A DNA stretch of 64,000 bases, from positions 23,527,900 through 23,591,899 of the forward strand of contig JAKSZT010053883.1 of assembly GCA_026826555.1 (NCBI GenBank), given 5' to 3'. The notes under the pieces are model-generated. The model worked only from the letters and a program-made list of their open reading frames with translations. It had not been told where the DNA came from and did not search any database. A program made the position numbers and the translations under genes. Of the stretch, positions 11,245 to 22,069 are shown one piece after another. How positions within the stretch are numbered: position 1 is the first letter of the stretch; each line of letters starts with the position of its first letter. This stretch comes from Tolypeutes matacus. Lineage: Eukaryota; Chordata; Mammalia; Cingulata; Chlamyphoridae.

Positions 11245-11640
11245 GCTGGTGATGATTTCACTGTTTGAAATGATCCCCAAGTATAGAGCTGAAGTGCTAT
11301 CTGGTGTTCCTAAGTGCAAGAAGGATGTGATGTGCCTTATGGAGAAAACACATGTGCCAGATAAGTTTTGTTCAGGCATGAGTTGTAGTGCTGTTGGCCA
11401 TGGTTCAATGAAAAAGAATCAATGTTATATGTTAAATAGGGTTTCTATGATGAAACACTCACACAGCAAGGTTATACATTGTTAGATGATGTAAAGCGTG
11501 TGACCAGAGCCTCACGGGAACCTGAGCCTGTAGCTCCCTAGGGGCGATGGTTCGGGATTCACAGAGTCTGCGTTCACAGTGACTTGATACAACATGGGTA
11601 CCGTGGATAACAGGAATCGACCGTATATGCATAACCCACA
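11245..11640 (+). mobile_element. Tigger-type (Tc1/mariner superfamily) DNA transposon, internally deleted
   Basis: 'ttcctaagtgcaagaaggat' followed by 'ttcaggcatgagttgtagtg' matches the start of the transposase-coding region of Tigger elements. The 3' end 'accgtggataacaggaatcg' resembles a Tigger terminal repeat. Only about 400 bp is present, so the middle of the transposase is missing and the copy is non-autonomous. Confidence 0.6.
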
Positions 11641-11664
11641 GCGCACAACATGTACAGAGTGAGA

Positions 11665-11747
11665 AACAGAGTCGGGGAGAGACAGAGAGAGAAAGGGAAA
11701 GAAAGGGAGGCAGTGAGGAAGGAAAAGAGGGAGAAAGAGAAAGATCT
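11665..11747 (+). repeat. Purine-rich (GAAA/GGGA)n tract
   Basis: A GA-rich low-complexity stretch directly follows the transposon end. Confidence 0.85.
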
Positions 11748-11934
11748 GTCTTCACGAGTCAGGACTATTTAGAAAACAAAGAGATTCTACACTTTACCAG
11801 AGGATTTACCAAAGGCCTCCTTGCATGGCTGTGCTCTCCAGAGGCCAGCAGAAAAAGGTTTTGATGGGCAGTTTCCTTTCATGCTCTGATGCAACCCTTG
11901 AAAGCATCAAGGGTTGTTCAATTTCTGTTCACGT

Positions 11935-12065
11935 TCTGTCCAATTCAACCAGTGTTTCCAAGTTCCTACTAAGAGCTGGCACTCTGCGTGGCACTGTGGG
12001 GGAACAGCAGTGACTAAATCAGGTCTGTGTTCCAAGGGACTCGGTGTCACAGAGGAGGCTTTTCA
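11935..12065 (-). mobile_element. L2 3'-end fragment
   Basis: 'ttcaaccagtgtttccaagt' followed by 'ctggcactctgcgtggcact' is the reverse complement of the L2 3' end. Confidence 0.55.
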
Positions 12066-12639
12066 AAGAGCTGCTCAGAAGCTGTTGCCAGGGGCAGTTT
12101 AGCAAGATGCTCCCCACTGTTCCCGTATTGGACCAGAAACTCAGACTGAAGGGGTACCTCTGGCCCCACAGACTCCTGGGGTGACCAGAAAGGCTCAATT
12201 GTAGGTACGGGGGGAGGTGGAGAGGGAGTAGGGAGGGGATCAGCTCCTCTACTTCCCCTCACCGCCATCTTTGTGATCGTTGATAGTCCACAAAAGGGGC
12301 ATCTTATGAACAAATTGTTTAGGTTATGTGTTGAAAAGGTGGTCTTTGAAACCATCATGGAAAGGAATTTGAGAAATCTCGTGAAAGCAAGTCCCTGCTA
12401 TACCCAGAGGCAGGTGAGGAGTGAGTGGTGCCTTTTCAGAGTATATAGGCCTTTACCAGCACTGAGTTCCTCCCCACCCTATCCTGGCCCAGTTCCCTGG
12501 GGCCCAGAGTTCAGGCCTGTCCCCAATTGCTGGAAGAAAAAGGAGGAGGTGGTGGGAAAGGGAACACCCAGGCATGTATCCTGTAGCTTACTCCACTTTT
12601 GGGGTCACCCAATTCATTTTTTAACCTGCTGGATATTAA

Positions 12640-12870
12640 CTGGGCAGAAAGAAAAATATGTTCCTGGCAGTGGGGTTGGCACATGCAAAGGTCCTGAGGT
12701 AAGAGGGAGCTTGGTCAAGTCAAGATACTCAAAGAAAGCCTGGGTGATTGGGGTGGAAAGATATGAAGGGACAGAGACAGTGGCAGTGGAGACTAGAAGG
12801 AGGTAGGGCCAGGTTAGGCTGGACTTGTGTCTTCATTCTAAAAGCAGTGGGAAGTCGTGGAGGCTGTTAT
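12640..12870 (-). mobile_element. L2 fragment
   Basis: 'ggcacatgcaaaggtcctga' is the reverse complement of the L2 'cagggcctttgcacatgc' region. 'aaagcagtgggaagtcgtgg' fits its upstream part. Confidence 0.55.
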
Positions 12871-13810
12871 CTCCGTGCTGTCTATTTCTCAGATGGAAAT
12901 GAGAGCTCACAGAGCCGAGAAGGAAGAGGAAGAGCACTTTGCACATTACTTATTGTCTTCTCTTCCACATAGCCATCTGCATGGAGCATGCCCAAATGGT
13001 TATGTTTTATTCCTTTTTTTTTTTTGAAGTTTGGGATCATCACTCAGGGCTGTCAAGTAACTTCATTCAATTTTTTCCTTCCTGGAAATTGCTTTGTTCA
13101 GAGATAGCACCGAGCCGGGTTCAGAAGGTCCCTGACTTTGGCACATTTTACCCTGTGGGCCTGCCGGTTCCCCACGTTTTTCTCCTCTTTTCTTCAGCAG
13201 GATGGGGCAGGCCTAGACTCTGATCAGCAGGGGACTGGGACGGGGTGGAAGGAAGAGAAGGTCAGAGCTGGGCAAAGGCCCAGCCATCAGCCTGGGAGGC
13301 TCCAGAAGAAACTCTGAGGGGGTCCCATCAGACAAAGCACAGGGAGGCAGGTGGGGGTGACACACAGTGTCCAGATGGACAGTCAGCAACACAGGAGCTC
13401 ATGAAGACATAGAAGGGCCCAGGTATGGGGCTGGAACTCAGACATGGAACCGTGAGTAGAGTCCTGGGAGCCCTGGGCAAAGAGGAATGGACCACAGAAC
13501 AGGGCAGAAGCCAAGGCTGAGTCAGCACTGCTTGGCAGGAGGGAGGGCATTGCACCAGCTGAATTCAGCCACGCACATGCCGTCAGGTGCTCACCAGGCA
13601 CCAGGCACTAAGCCTGCAGCTGCATCTGGGGCTGGGCTAAAGCTGCTCAGACTCTCCGGGGCCAAGACAAGAGCCTGGAGCAGAGCTGAGCCCACAATAG
13701 AGGAGGGGTCAGAGGGGACAGGCTCCTGCACTGTCCACATAACTGGTTTGCAGTGCATGGGCATCCTGAGAGGGTCCCAGGCTGGAGTTGAAGACTGGTC
13801 ACACTAACAA
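12871..13810. other. No recognisable feature
   Basis: Mixed-composition DNA with several short open frames, none of which resembles a known protein. A T-rich run is at 13012-13025. Confidence 0.4.
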
Positions 13811-13814
13811 CAGA

Positions 13815-13892
13815 AAACCTATTGTCCACTTATTGTATACCTGGCATGTTGCTAGACATTTACATACTGCATCTCATTTAACCCTATGAGGT
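13815..13892 (-). mobile_element. MIR fragment
   Basis: 'tacatactgcatctcattta' followed by 'accctatgaggtagt' is the reverse-complement MIR 3' half. It is cut by the adjoining LTR fragment. Confidence 0.65.
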
Positions 13893-14349
13893 AGTTTGCC
13901 ACAGGGTTGGCTTTTATAAGAGGAATTTTATTTAGGGTAAAAGCTTACATTTCCAAGTCCTTGAAATGTCCAAATCAAGGCATCAGCAGAGATGCTTTCC
14001 CACAAAAGTCAGCTACTGGTGATCCTGGCAGCCTGCCACGTGGGGTCAGGTATATGGCAGGGCTCATCTCCGCCCAGCCCCTTGGGGGCCTCTTTTCATG
14101 CCTCTGTGCTCTGCTGATTCCAGACTCTGGGACCTCTCTCAGCCTCTCGGGGCTTCTCTCCTTGAGCTCAGCTGTAGGCAAACCTGGACTTCTCTCTATT
14201 TTCTCCTGTCACATGGCAGAATCAAAATGGAAGCTTCCTTTTTCTCTGTGTCTCTCTCTTTCCTCTGCTCTGTTTATACAGAGCTCCAGTAAGAGAGCAG
14301 AGGCCCAACCGGAGTCATGCCTCATTGATATAATCCAATCCAAAGGACT
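13893..14349 (-). mobile_element. Truncated LTR of the same ERVL-like superfamily, copy G
   Basis: On the minus strand its 3' part reads like copies B and E: a 'ggaaatgtaagcttttaccc' stretch, then an AATAAA on the minus strand, then 'ataaaagccaaccctgtg'. On the plus strand 'tgatataatccaatccaaag' matches the upstream LTR part. Both outer ends appear to be missing. Confidence 0.6.
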
Positions 14350-14355
14350 ATATCC

Positions 14356-14440
14356 AAACACCTACTCTCCAGTTCATCAGACTCACCGATGACAACTAAC
14401 AAAAGGAAGATGAAGGAAAACACCCATCCCAAGAAGCAGG
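14356..14440 (+). mobile_element. LINE-1 3'UTR fragment
   Basis: Nearly the same sequence as 16466-16556 (shared 'caacacctactctcca'-like start, 'gaaggaaaacacccat' and 'caagaagcag'). It is out of order relative to the L1 3'UTR segments that follow, so it is a separate insertion or a rearranged piece. Confidence 0.65.
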
Positions 14441-14650
14441 TAAGCTGATGCTGAATACGGGCAAAACCCGTGATTAAGTGGAAGGAGCTGGTTTGGAAGA
14501 GGAGGCAGATGATGGTGGTGCAGGAACGTGAGTGGGGTCGACGGAATGTGAGGGTGAGCAGGGTGGGGGGATGGGTGAGGGAAGACCTGGAGGAAGGAGC
14601 AGGTGAACGCTGGGAATTTGTGGGTCTGTGGTTGAAACTACAATAGCAAG
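14441..14650. other. Unassigned insert within the L1 cluster
   Basis: G-rich sequence with no counterpart in the other L1 copies here and no recognised repeat. Confidence 0.4.
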
Positions 14651-15350
14651 AATGCTTTTTAGGGGGCAAAGATGACAGGGGAGAATCACTGGCACGGGGT
14701 GTTGGTGGTGGGGGGATATGTGGGAAGGATGCGCTGGGGGCATGCTTCGATGGAATATGAATGTGTTTATCTAAGTATGGGGTGTTATCTCATTGTGTGG
14801 AGACCCCACAATAAACAAGGAAATATTAAACTCCCATCCTGGGGAGTCCTGCTACATTCTCAAATACAGGGCCAAGAACCTCCTGAGTACATAGGCAGTG
14901 CCTAATAAAAGAAAGCAGACCAGTATGCCAAGCCCTCACTGGTAATGCATGTAACTATGAACCTTATCTCCAAAAACTGAAACTTAGTGGTTGCCACAGG
15001 TTCCGAGGGGAAGAGGAGGGAGGAATGTATGGAACATCAAGGCATTTGGGGGCTTTGGAGCTGTTCTGCGTGATCTTGCAATGACAGATACAGGCCATTA
15101 TACATTTTGTTAGGACCTATAAAAGTATATGGTGCAAAAGGTAAACCATAATGTAAACCACTGACCATGGTTAGTAGCAATGCTTCGATATTTGTTCATC
15201 GATTGTAGCAGATGTACCATACTCACGCAGGATGTTATTGGTAGAGGAGGATGGGAGGGGGGAGTGGGGTGCATGGGAATCCCCTTTATTTTCTATGTGA
15301 CTTTTCTGTACCTTAAACCTTCTCAGAAAATAAAGTGAAAAAAAAATAAG
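14651..15350 (+). mobile_element. LINE-1 3'UTR with internal deletion
   Basis: 14651-14950 aligns with 15525-15825 and 14975-15345 aligns with about 16735-17125, so about 0.9 kb of the middle is missing. Shared landmarks are 'gagtcctgctacattctc', 'cttgcaatgacagataca' and 'ccatggttagtagcaatg'. It ends with AATAAAG and an A tail at 15330-15348. Confidence 0.8.
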
Positions 15351-15499
15351 ACACTGGAGGAACATACAGAAGAAATTGTCAATATATATAAAAGAAAACA
15401 GATCTTACAGTGATGAAGGGTATAATGCAAACATTTTTTGTTTAATTTAAAAAAAATTTTTATTAGTGTTATTTTTTTTGCTTTGTCTTTGGGGAAATT

Positions 15500-17124
15500 T
15501 TGGGTTGCAGAGGGGTTGCAGCTGTGGTAGGGGAGGATCACTGGTCTGGGGTGTCAGTGGTGGGGGGTATGTGTATGGGTGTGTGTGCCTGGGGCATGCC
15601 TCTATGGAATGTGAGTGTGTTCGTGTGGTCATGGGGTGTTGTCTTGGTTGGTGGAAACCCACAGAATAACTGATGGAATATTGAATTCCCATTCTGGTGA
15701 GTCCTGCTACATTCTCTCATAGAATGGCGAGTATCTCTGGAGTTCATGGGCAATGCCTAGCAAAAGAGTGAGGACCAATGCTCCAGGCCTTTGATATTGA
15801 TGCTTGTACTTATGAACCTTGTTTTTGTGAAATCAAAACTGGGCCTGGTATATATATTGCCTAAGAGTTACCTCCTGAAAGCCTCCTTGTTGCTCAAATG
15901 TAGCCTCTCTTTAAGCCAAATCCAGCATATAAATTCACTGCCTTCCCCCTGATGTGGGACATGACTCCTGGGGATAAGCATCCCTGGCACTGAGGGATTA
16001 ATACCAAGTGCCAATTAACGATGCATTTGGAGAAAGACCTAGACCAAAAGAGGGAAATATTAAATGCAAATGAATTTTTATGGCTAAGAGATTTCAAAAT
16101 GAAGTGGGAGGTCATTCCAGAGGTTACTCTTATGCATGTTTCAGGAGGATCTCACTGTTTTCCACAGTAAACAATGCCTCAAATAGAGGTGCTCCTGGGG
16201 GCTCTAGAGACATCTAGACACTCTAGGCAGGGCAGACAACCCCAGGAAATCAGCACCCTCTCAGTGGCCCTTAACTTGGAATATATGACAACCCATCTCC
16301 CCCAATGTATCAGAGTTAGATTCATTTATAATTTTTCTACACATGGTTCTTCTGTCCCATTTATTTGAACCTGTAATTAGCACTATACCCATTAAATATA
16401 TGTCCCAGAGACTTAAATTTCCTGGCTGTTCATATACCGGGTAAGCCCTGAACCTCAGCAGAATTTCAGCCAACACCTACTCTCCAATTTATCAAACTCA
16501 CCGACAACAACTAACAAAATGAAGATGAAGGAAAACACCCATTCCAAGAAGCAGAGCATATCTGCAACTGTAAGCAAGACAGTTTCATCCATCTGCCCCA
16601 GGGGATCTAAGCCCCCTCTCAATCGGAAACAGAGTGGGTATCACCATCCCCAAATCCTCAAGATAAAGGAATGAATAAACCTAGAGGGGAATGCAGCTAT
16701 GGACTGCAGTAGACTTATTTTTATTCTAGTAATGGAAGAACATGTAACATTGATATAAAGACAGTGGTTACCAGAGGTTCTGAGGGAAGGGAAAGGGAAA
16801 AATAAGTGTAACATGGGGCATTTGGGGGACATTGGTATCATTATGCATGATCTTGCAATGACAGATACAAGCCATTATACAGTTTGTCAAAACCTATAAA
16901 ATTGTGCAGTAGAAAGTAAACTATGATGTAAACTATAGACCATGGTTAGTAGCAATGCTGCAATATGTGCTCATCAGGTGTAACAAATGCACCACACTAA
17001 TGAAAGATGTTGTTAATGGGGAAAAGAGTGGGAGGGGGACAGAGTGGGGTATATGACATTCCTTTATATTTTCAATATAACATTTATGCAATCTAAAGCT
17101 CCTTTAAAAATAAAGAAAAAAAAA
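15500..17124 (+). mobile_element. LINE-1 3'UTR, about 1.6 kb
   Basis: This is the most complete L1 3'UTR in the window. Landmarks in order are: a T-rich start, 'gagtcctgctacattctctc', 'atgtgggacatgactcctgg', 'caacacctactctccaat', 'cttgcaatgacagataca', 'gaccatggttagtagcaatg', and the terminal 'ctcctttaaaaataaag' with its A tail. The assembly gap begins inside that tail. Confidence 0.8.
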
Positions 17125-17224
17125 NNNNNNNNNNNNNNNNNNNNNNNNNNNNNNNNNNNNNNNNNNNNNNNNNNNNNNNNNNNNNNNNNNNNNNNNNNNN
17201 NNNNNNNNNNNNNNNNNNNNNNNN
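17125..17224. other. Assembly gap of exactly 100 N
   Basis: One hundred N bases follow an A run. A round 100 usually marks a gap of unknown length, so the distance between the flanks is not reliable. Confidence 0.97.
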
Positions 17225-17431
17225 ACACCCACAGAAATGGATTAGTTGAAGAATATAATCTTTTGGGGGGGTGGGGGGTGGGAGGAGGATTCATAAAATA
17301 ACTTCAAACTTTTACACTCTACCCTCTGAATCCCCAAAAGACATATTCTTTCCATATGCAAAATACATTCATTACATCAGAATATTTCAAAAACCTTAAA
17401 TCATTTCAGTAGCAATGCTAAGTACAAAATC
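17225..17431 (+). mobile_element. LTR-type retroelement fragment, left part
   Basis: Sequence such as 'gacatattctttccatatgc' and 'tttcagtagcaatgctaagt' continues logically at 17907 ('tctcatcaaaatcagttaca'), so one old repeat is split by the L1 at 17432-17904. The G-rich run 17263-17288 lies inside. The family is not named with confidence. Confidence 0.5.
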
Positions 17432-17904
17432 TTTTGGGGTAGGGAGGGGATGAGCAGTTGAAATACAGGGGCTTCTTTGGGAGTTGGAGGTTGTCCTGAG
17501 TACTGTTGTGGCAACGGATGTAGGCCATTTTAAATCAGCACACACCACTCAGAACTGAGTGGGAGAGAGTGTGGTCTACAGTGTGAACTGTGGTCTATGG
17601 TTGGTGGCAAGGCTCCAGGATGTGTAAGTTCATTGAGGGTGGTGGGCCACATTGTGGGAGATGTTTGTGTGGGATGTGGTGGGAGGTGTGGGAGGTGGGC
17701 AACATGGGAATCCCAGTGGGTTCCGTGTAATATTTTGGGTAACCTAAGCACCTCTTAAAGTATATGTATATATATATATATAAACAACATTTTTGTAAGC
17801 AAATACACATATATGCATATATATTTATATATCATTTTGCAAATGTTTGTATGTATTGTGAGAATTTTGATTTTTACCCATAATAAAAAAAATTAAAAAA
17901 AAAA
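17432..17904 (+). mobile_element. 5'-truncated LINE-1 3' end with AT-rich 3' extension
   Basis: The L1 3'UTR wording is recognisable but of another subfamily ('ctatggttggtggcaaggct', 'gtaatattttgggtaaccta'). After 'agcacctcttaaag' comes a TA-rich segment (17760-17886) and an A tail. That segment and about 60 bp before it are nearly identical to 330-528 on the minus strand. The flanks suggest a short duplication of the form aaatct. Confidence 0.78.
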
Positions 17905-17906
17905 TC

Positions 17907-18195
17907 TCATCAAAATCAGTTACAGGCATGCAGTTTGTCTTGGGGCAACATTCCCCTCTGGCAGTAGACCTGTGAAACTTAGAAAGCAAGTTATCTGCTT
18001 CTAATATACAAAAAAGGGATGGTCACGGGATAAACAAGGATAAACCATAAGGAGAAATGGGAAGAAAACAGGTGTCTTGGGTCCCAAACAGTTCCGAAAA
18101 CTTGCAGGGCATACTCCGTTCGATTCCAAAGTTTGAGCATCATCTATAGAATGATGGTTTCTTCTTTTTTGGAGCCTCATGGTGTAAAAAAAATC
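17907..18195 (+). mobile_element. LTR-type retroelement fragment, right part
   Basis: Continues 17225-17431. Wording such as 'aagttatctgcttctaatat' and 'gagaaatgggaagaaaacag' belongs to a common mammalian LTR-element internal region; the class is uncertain. Confidence 0.5.
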
Positions 18196-18254
18196 AGTTG
18201 ACCATAAACATAAGGTTTTATTTCCGAACATTTTATTCTTTTTGCCATTATTGT

Positions 18255-18668
18255 AAAGCAATTTTTTTTCTTTATTTAATTTTCAAATTGTTCATTGCTA
18301 GTGTGTAGAAATACTGTTGATTTTTGTATATTGACCCCCCATCCTCCAACCTGAACTCATTTAAATATTTCTAATAGTATTTTTTATGTAGATTCCTTAG
18401 ATTGTCTATATCCAAGATAATGTCATCTGCACATAGTTTTACTTCTCTATTTCCAATCTGGATGCTTTTTATTTCTTTTTCTTGCTTAATTTCCCTGCCT
18501 AAAACCTCCAGTATACAGTGAATAGAAGTTGCTAGAGCAGACATCCTCATCTTCTTCTTGATCTTGTGGGAGAAGCATGCAGCCTTTACCATTAAGACTG
18601 ATGTTAGATGTGGGTTTTTACCTTTATTATGCCCTTTATTTGGTTGAGGAAAATCCCTGCCATTCTAA
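18255..18668 (-). mobile_element. LINE-1 ORF2 reverse-transcriptase fragment, decayed
   Basis: The minus strand carries the L1 RT catalytic region. An open frame at 18371-18592 includes LCADDIIL, the counterpart of the usual Y-A-D-D box with tyrosine replaced by cysteine (codons near 18421-18432). Upstream text corresponds to RT wording such as [20 protein letters not shown]. It is a fragment with no start, endonuclease or poly(A). Confidence 0.85.
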
Positions 18669-18679
18669 TTTTAGAGATA

Positions 18680-18775
18680 AATTAGCCAAAACCAGAGAGG
18701 TTAAACTACTTGCCTAAGATCACACAGCTAACATCTGGCTGAGAACCTTGGTTTCCAACTGCCACAGGCATACCA
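18680..18775 (-). mobile_element. MIR fragment
   Basis: 'gaggttaaactacttgccta' followed by 'agatcacacagctaacatct' is reverse-complement MIR. Confidence 0.75.
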
Positions 18776-18999
18776 TCGGCCACAATAATTGGAGCAGCCA
18801 GGCAGCCACAGGCCATGAGTGCTCGGCACGTGCCCACCTTGGGCTGTGGGTGCTGTGAGGATCAGCTCTTTTCACCTTCGCTGCCACCTGACCAGCATGC
18901 TTACCTTCATATTATTCATTTACATTTTCATTGTGCTTTATTTTCTCATCAGAGAGAAAAATAGAGGTTTCTTTGAAAGGATTCAAATAGAGAAATTTA

Positions 19000-19060
19000 G
19001 CCTCCTGATCCCCTTAGTCCCACTTTGCAGATGAGGAAACTGAGGCAGGTGACACTTTCT
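19000..19060 (-). mobile_element. MIR fragment
   Basis: 'cactttgcagatgaggaaac' followed by 'tgaggcaggtgac' is reverse-complement MIR. Confidence 0.65.
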
Positions 19061-20220
19061 GCGTGGCCCAGCCCTGTTCCCTATGAGCGTGCAGCTGGGT
19101 TCCGCCTGCAAGATGAAACACCAGCAGCTCGGGCATCTGGGAAACCAAGACCCTGGGGATGTTGCAGGCAGTTGCAAACAATTGGTTCACTTGGATGGGC
19201 TGTTTCTCTTCTGGGTCATTGCTGGCAAATCAATATTCAATTGTACCACCCAGTGTGGGACCCACCTACCCGCTCAGGGATGGCACAGAAAAACTATCTG
19301 GCCCAAATCTACATAGAGGTATTCTCAGTAACCTGGAGGGGGACCGCATGCAGGTGACTCTCGAGGAGCTGTAAATCTGCTGCTGATGAATCACCTGGGC
19401 AGGTGCCTCTGCCGCCTGCCTCCTCGCTCAGGACAGGAGCGGTGTAATGACTTCTCTGCTGTCTGGAGAGAGCAGATCCATTTTTCTCTTTTATTACCAC
19501 TGAATTCCAGGAATATGTCCACTGAAGACCCCTTATCTAAACGTGGGGTTTATTTGATGACCCCAAGGCCTGGGTGGTGACGGCCAGAGTGTGCTCCTAT
19601 AAGGACTCGCTCCCTGGAAAGTGCTCTCTGCGAGCGTGACTAGGGGAATGCCGGGCAGCCAGCCGTTCATAACTGGAACCACATCACGGGCACCAGAAAG
19701 TTCCCTTCCTTCCCTGTCCCCCTGCTCTGTGGACTGGACGTGCCCAAACATGGGGCAGATGTGAACGGGCTGAGGCAGGGAGTTCTTCAGGATATTGTCT
19801 GGGAGGGGGCTTCTCCAAAGGAGACCCCGAATTCCCTGAGTATTTCATGTCTGCCCAGTGAAGCCTCCTGACCAGGCTAGGACACGCTAGGGGCTCTGTG
19901 TCCTGTTGACACTAAAGATGACTGACCTGGACCGGGGCTCCCTGAGACCCAGCCCAGTGCCACGTGCTCCAGGTAGTCGCCTCGTCCAGTCCTCGGATGA
20001 GCAGCCACTTCACAGATGTCCAAGGGACTTGTCCAAGGGACTCAGTCAGGAGGTGGCCTCGGTGGACCCCAGCTCAGCAGAGGACTCCACCTTTGCCAGG
20101 TGCCATCAACAGTCTTCAGCTCCCCCAGCGAGGGCCTGCCCAGCAGCGTCCAGTGTCACCCGATCCCTCTTGGACTCACGTAGCTGTGACATGTGGACCA
20201 GCCCCAGTGCTACAGACCAT
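19061..20220. other. No recognisable gene or repeat
   Basis: Moderately GC-rich, unique-looking DNA. Several overlapping short frames on both strands lack any recognised motif. A weak 'tccaagggacttgtccaagg' local duplication lies near 20019-20040. Confidence 0.45.
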
Positions 20221-20224
20221 GCCC

Positions 20225-20335
20225 CCACCTGACTGTGAGCTCCCTGAAGCAGGGCTCACACCTGTCTTCTTCCCACTGAACCCCAGCACCTAACAGAGGG
20301 GATAGCACACAGAGGGTGCTCAATAAATGGATGCA
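20225..20335 (+). mobile_element. L2 3' end
   Basis: 'tgtgagctccctgaagcagg' is followed by 'agggtgctcaataaatggat', the canonical L2 3' terminus. Confidence 0.8.
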
Positions 20336-20689
20336 GGATTGTGGAAGGACAAGAGCCAGCAAGGAAGTCAGAACACTGTGAAGCAATAATAAAATGTACT
20401 GTCACGGTAGGAGCCATCCAGGGAACTCTGATAACTTCTAAGAGGAGGATCAGGTTAGATCTTGGAGAGTCTCTCAGAGGACGTGATGTTTGAGCTGAGA
20501 TCTGGAAAAGGTCACATATAGCCAGGCTAAGAGGTTCTAGGGGATGCAAGTTTATCATGAAGCAACAGTATGATGTACCAATGCCAAATTCTTAGGCTGG
20601 ATTAATAAAAGTATGATGTCTACAACATGGGAGATGACAGCCTTTTCTGGGCTGGTCAGAGGTTGCCTGAAATGTTGGGTTCACAAAGG

Positions 20690-20800
20690 AATGCTATTAT
20701 TTTCCTCCTTATTTTACAAGTAAGGGCAACAAGGCTCAGAAGGGCGAAGTAACTGGCCCAGAGTCACTGGGCCATTGAGTGGCAGAGCCAGCACCACCAA
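20690..20800 (-). mobile_element. MIR fragment
   Basis: 'ttattttacaagtaagggca' and 'cattgagtggcagagccag' are reverse-complement MIR wording. Confidence 0.65.
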
Positions 20801-21094
20801 AGGACAAGCTCTAGGAAGTCAGGTCAGGGCCACTAGAGATCCCAGTGGTCAGAGCAGCCTCAGAGGAGAGAGGATGTTTCCCATGAAGGGCTTTCAAGCA
20901 GAGACCAACCATCACCCAGCAGGAAGGTTTATGGGCATCTCAAGCCCTGGGTGGAGCAGAGGCCTGGGAATGGGCTGGGTGACCCCTGACATTCTTCCCA
21001 AGGCTGGAACCCTGGAATTCCATGTCTTTATAGAGAGGGACAGGGGCAGCTGGTCAGCAGTGCCATCTCCCCATGACCCACTTTAACTTCTTCT

Positions 21095-21260
21095 TCACTG
21101 ATTTTGGCATTTTCTGCTGCAGTCTAGAGCACTAATAAAAATTGGTCTTCAAACAATTTCCTAAGCAAATGTTTCAGAGCCCCTGGCCTTCTGGGCCTCC
21201 AGGCTCCATAGCAGAATTAGACATTGATCTCTTCCAAATTGATTACAAAACTGGCCCAAG
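21095..21260. promoter_or_regulatory. Candidate conserved non-coding element
   Basis: An AT-rich, repeat-free, balanced-composition island sits among GC-rich repeats: 'cactaataaaaattggtctt' and 'ccaaattgattacaaaactg'. Constraint is inferred from appearance only. Confidence 0.25.
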
Positions 21261-21419
21261 GTTTTCTTTTCGCCTTCTGCTTTTCCTTCTGGGAGCAGCT
21301 CCTCCTCCCCTTCCTGCCCATCCCACCCTGGGACTGCCCTCTCAGATGAGCCAATGCATTTTCTTTTACGCTTAGCCAGGAAGATCTGGGGTTTCTGTCA
21401 CTAGCAGTCAAACGGCCCT

Positions 21420-21640
21420 GCCTCACACAGGCCACATCTGCCTCTCCAGCCGTCCTCGCCCTCTCCTGCTCCTAGGCCTGAATCCTCTACCCAGCCTCTC
21501 TGAGAGCCCCTCAGAGATGCCCAGCACATCCCTACCTCTGTGCCTTTGCTCATGCTCTTCCCTCTGCCTGGGATGTCTTGTCCCCTAAACTCTTGGTCTC
21601 CCCAAATGCCACATGGCCTTCCATGCCCCAGCACCCATGG
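21420..21640 (+). mobile_element. L2 fragment
   Basis: 'ctgtgcctttgctcatgctc' followed by 'ttccctctgcctgggatgtc' matches the L2 pre-terminal region. Confidence 0.65.
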
Positions 21641-21689
21641 AGCTTGAGGGCAGAGCACAGAGGACAGAAACTGGCTTTGGCGTCAGAGA

Positions 21690-21880
21690 GATGTGAGCTG
21701 CCTCTCTGCTCCAGCCCTTACTTGCCATGTGACCTTAGACATGATCCTGCACTGCTCCAAGCCTCGGATTTCTCACCTGGCACGTGCAGAGGGTAACACC
21801 AACCTCACCTGTTCTTAAATGGATAAGTGTGATAATTCATGAGAAGAGGACTGGAGCACAGTAGGTGCCTAATAATTCCT
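21690..21880 (+). mobile_element. MIR SINE
   Basis: 'cttgccatgtgaccttagac' leads to a 3' end 'gagcacagtaggtgcctaat'. The order fits nearly the full MIR core and 3' part. Confidence 0.75.
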
Positions 21881-22069
21881 GGTTGGTGCAACAGGTGCTG
21901 GGTCCCCATAAGCCAGCTCTGGCCCCAGCACCTCACCTCCAGAAGGGTAGGCAAGATCCCTGGGGAAATCTCATCCACCAGCCTCCCTCTAGGAAAGAGA
22001 AGTAGAAGATACTCTACTTCCAAGAGTAAATGTCAGAGGCTTGGGGAGGATTCTGTGGTTCTGAAAATA

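Noticed and set aside
10690..11268. 192-codon plus-strand open frame
   Set aside because: Crosses the junction between the old L1 and another repeat, so it cannot be a natural gene.
12273..12806. 177-codon plus-strand open frame
   Set aside because: Its C-terminal part is antisense L2 sequence and the rest shows no protein family.
17044..17301. Open frames across the N gap
   Set aside because: The reading continues only because N bases are not stops.
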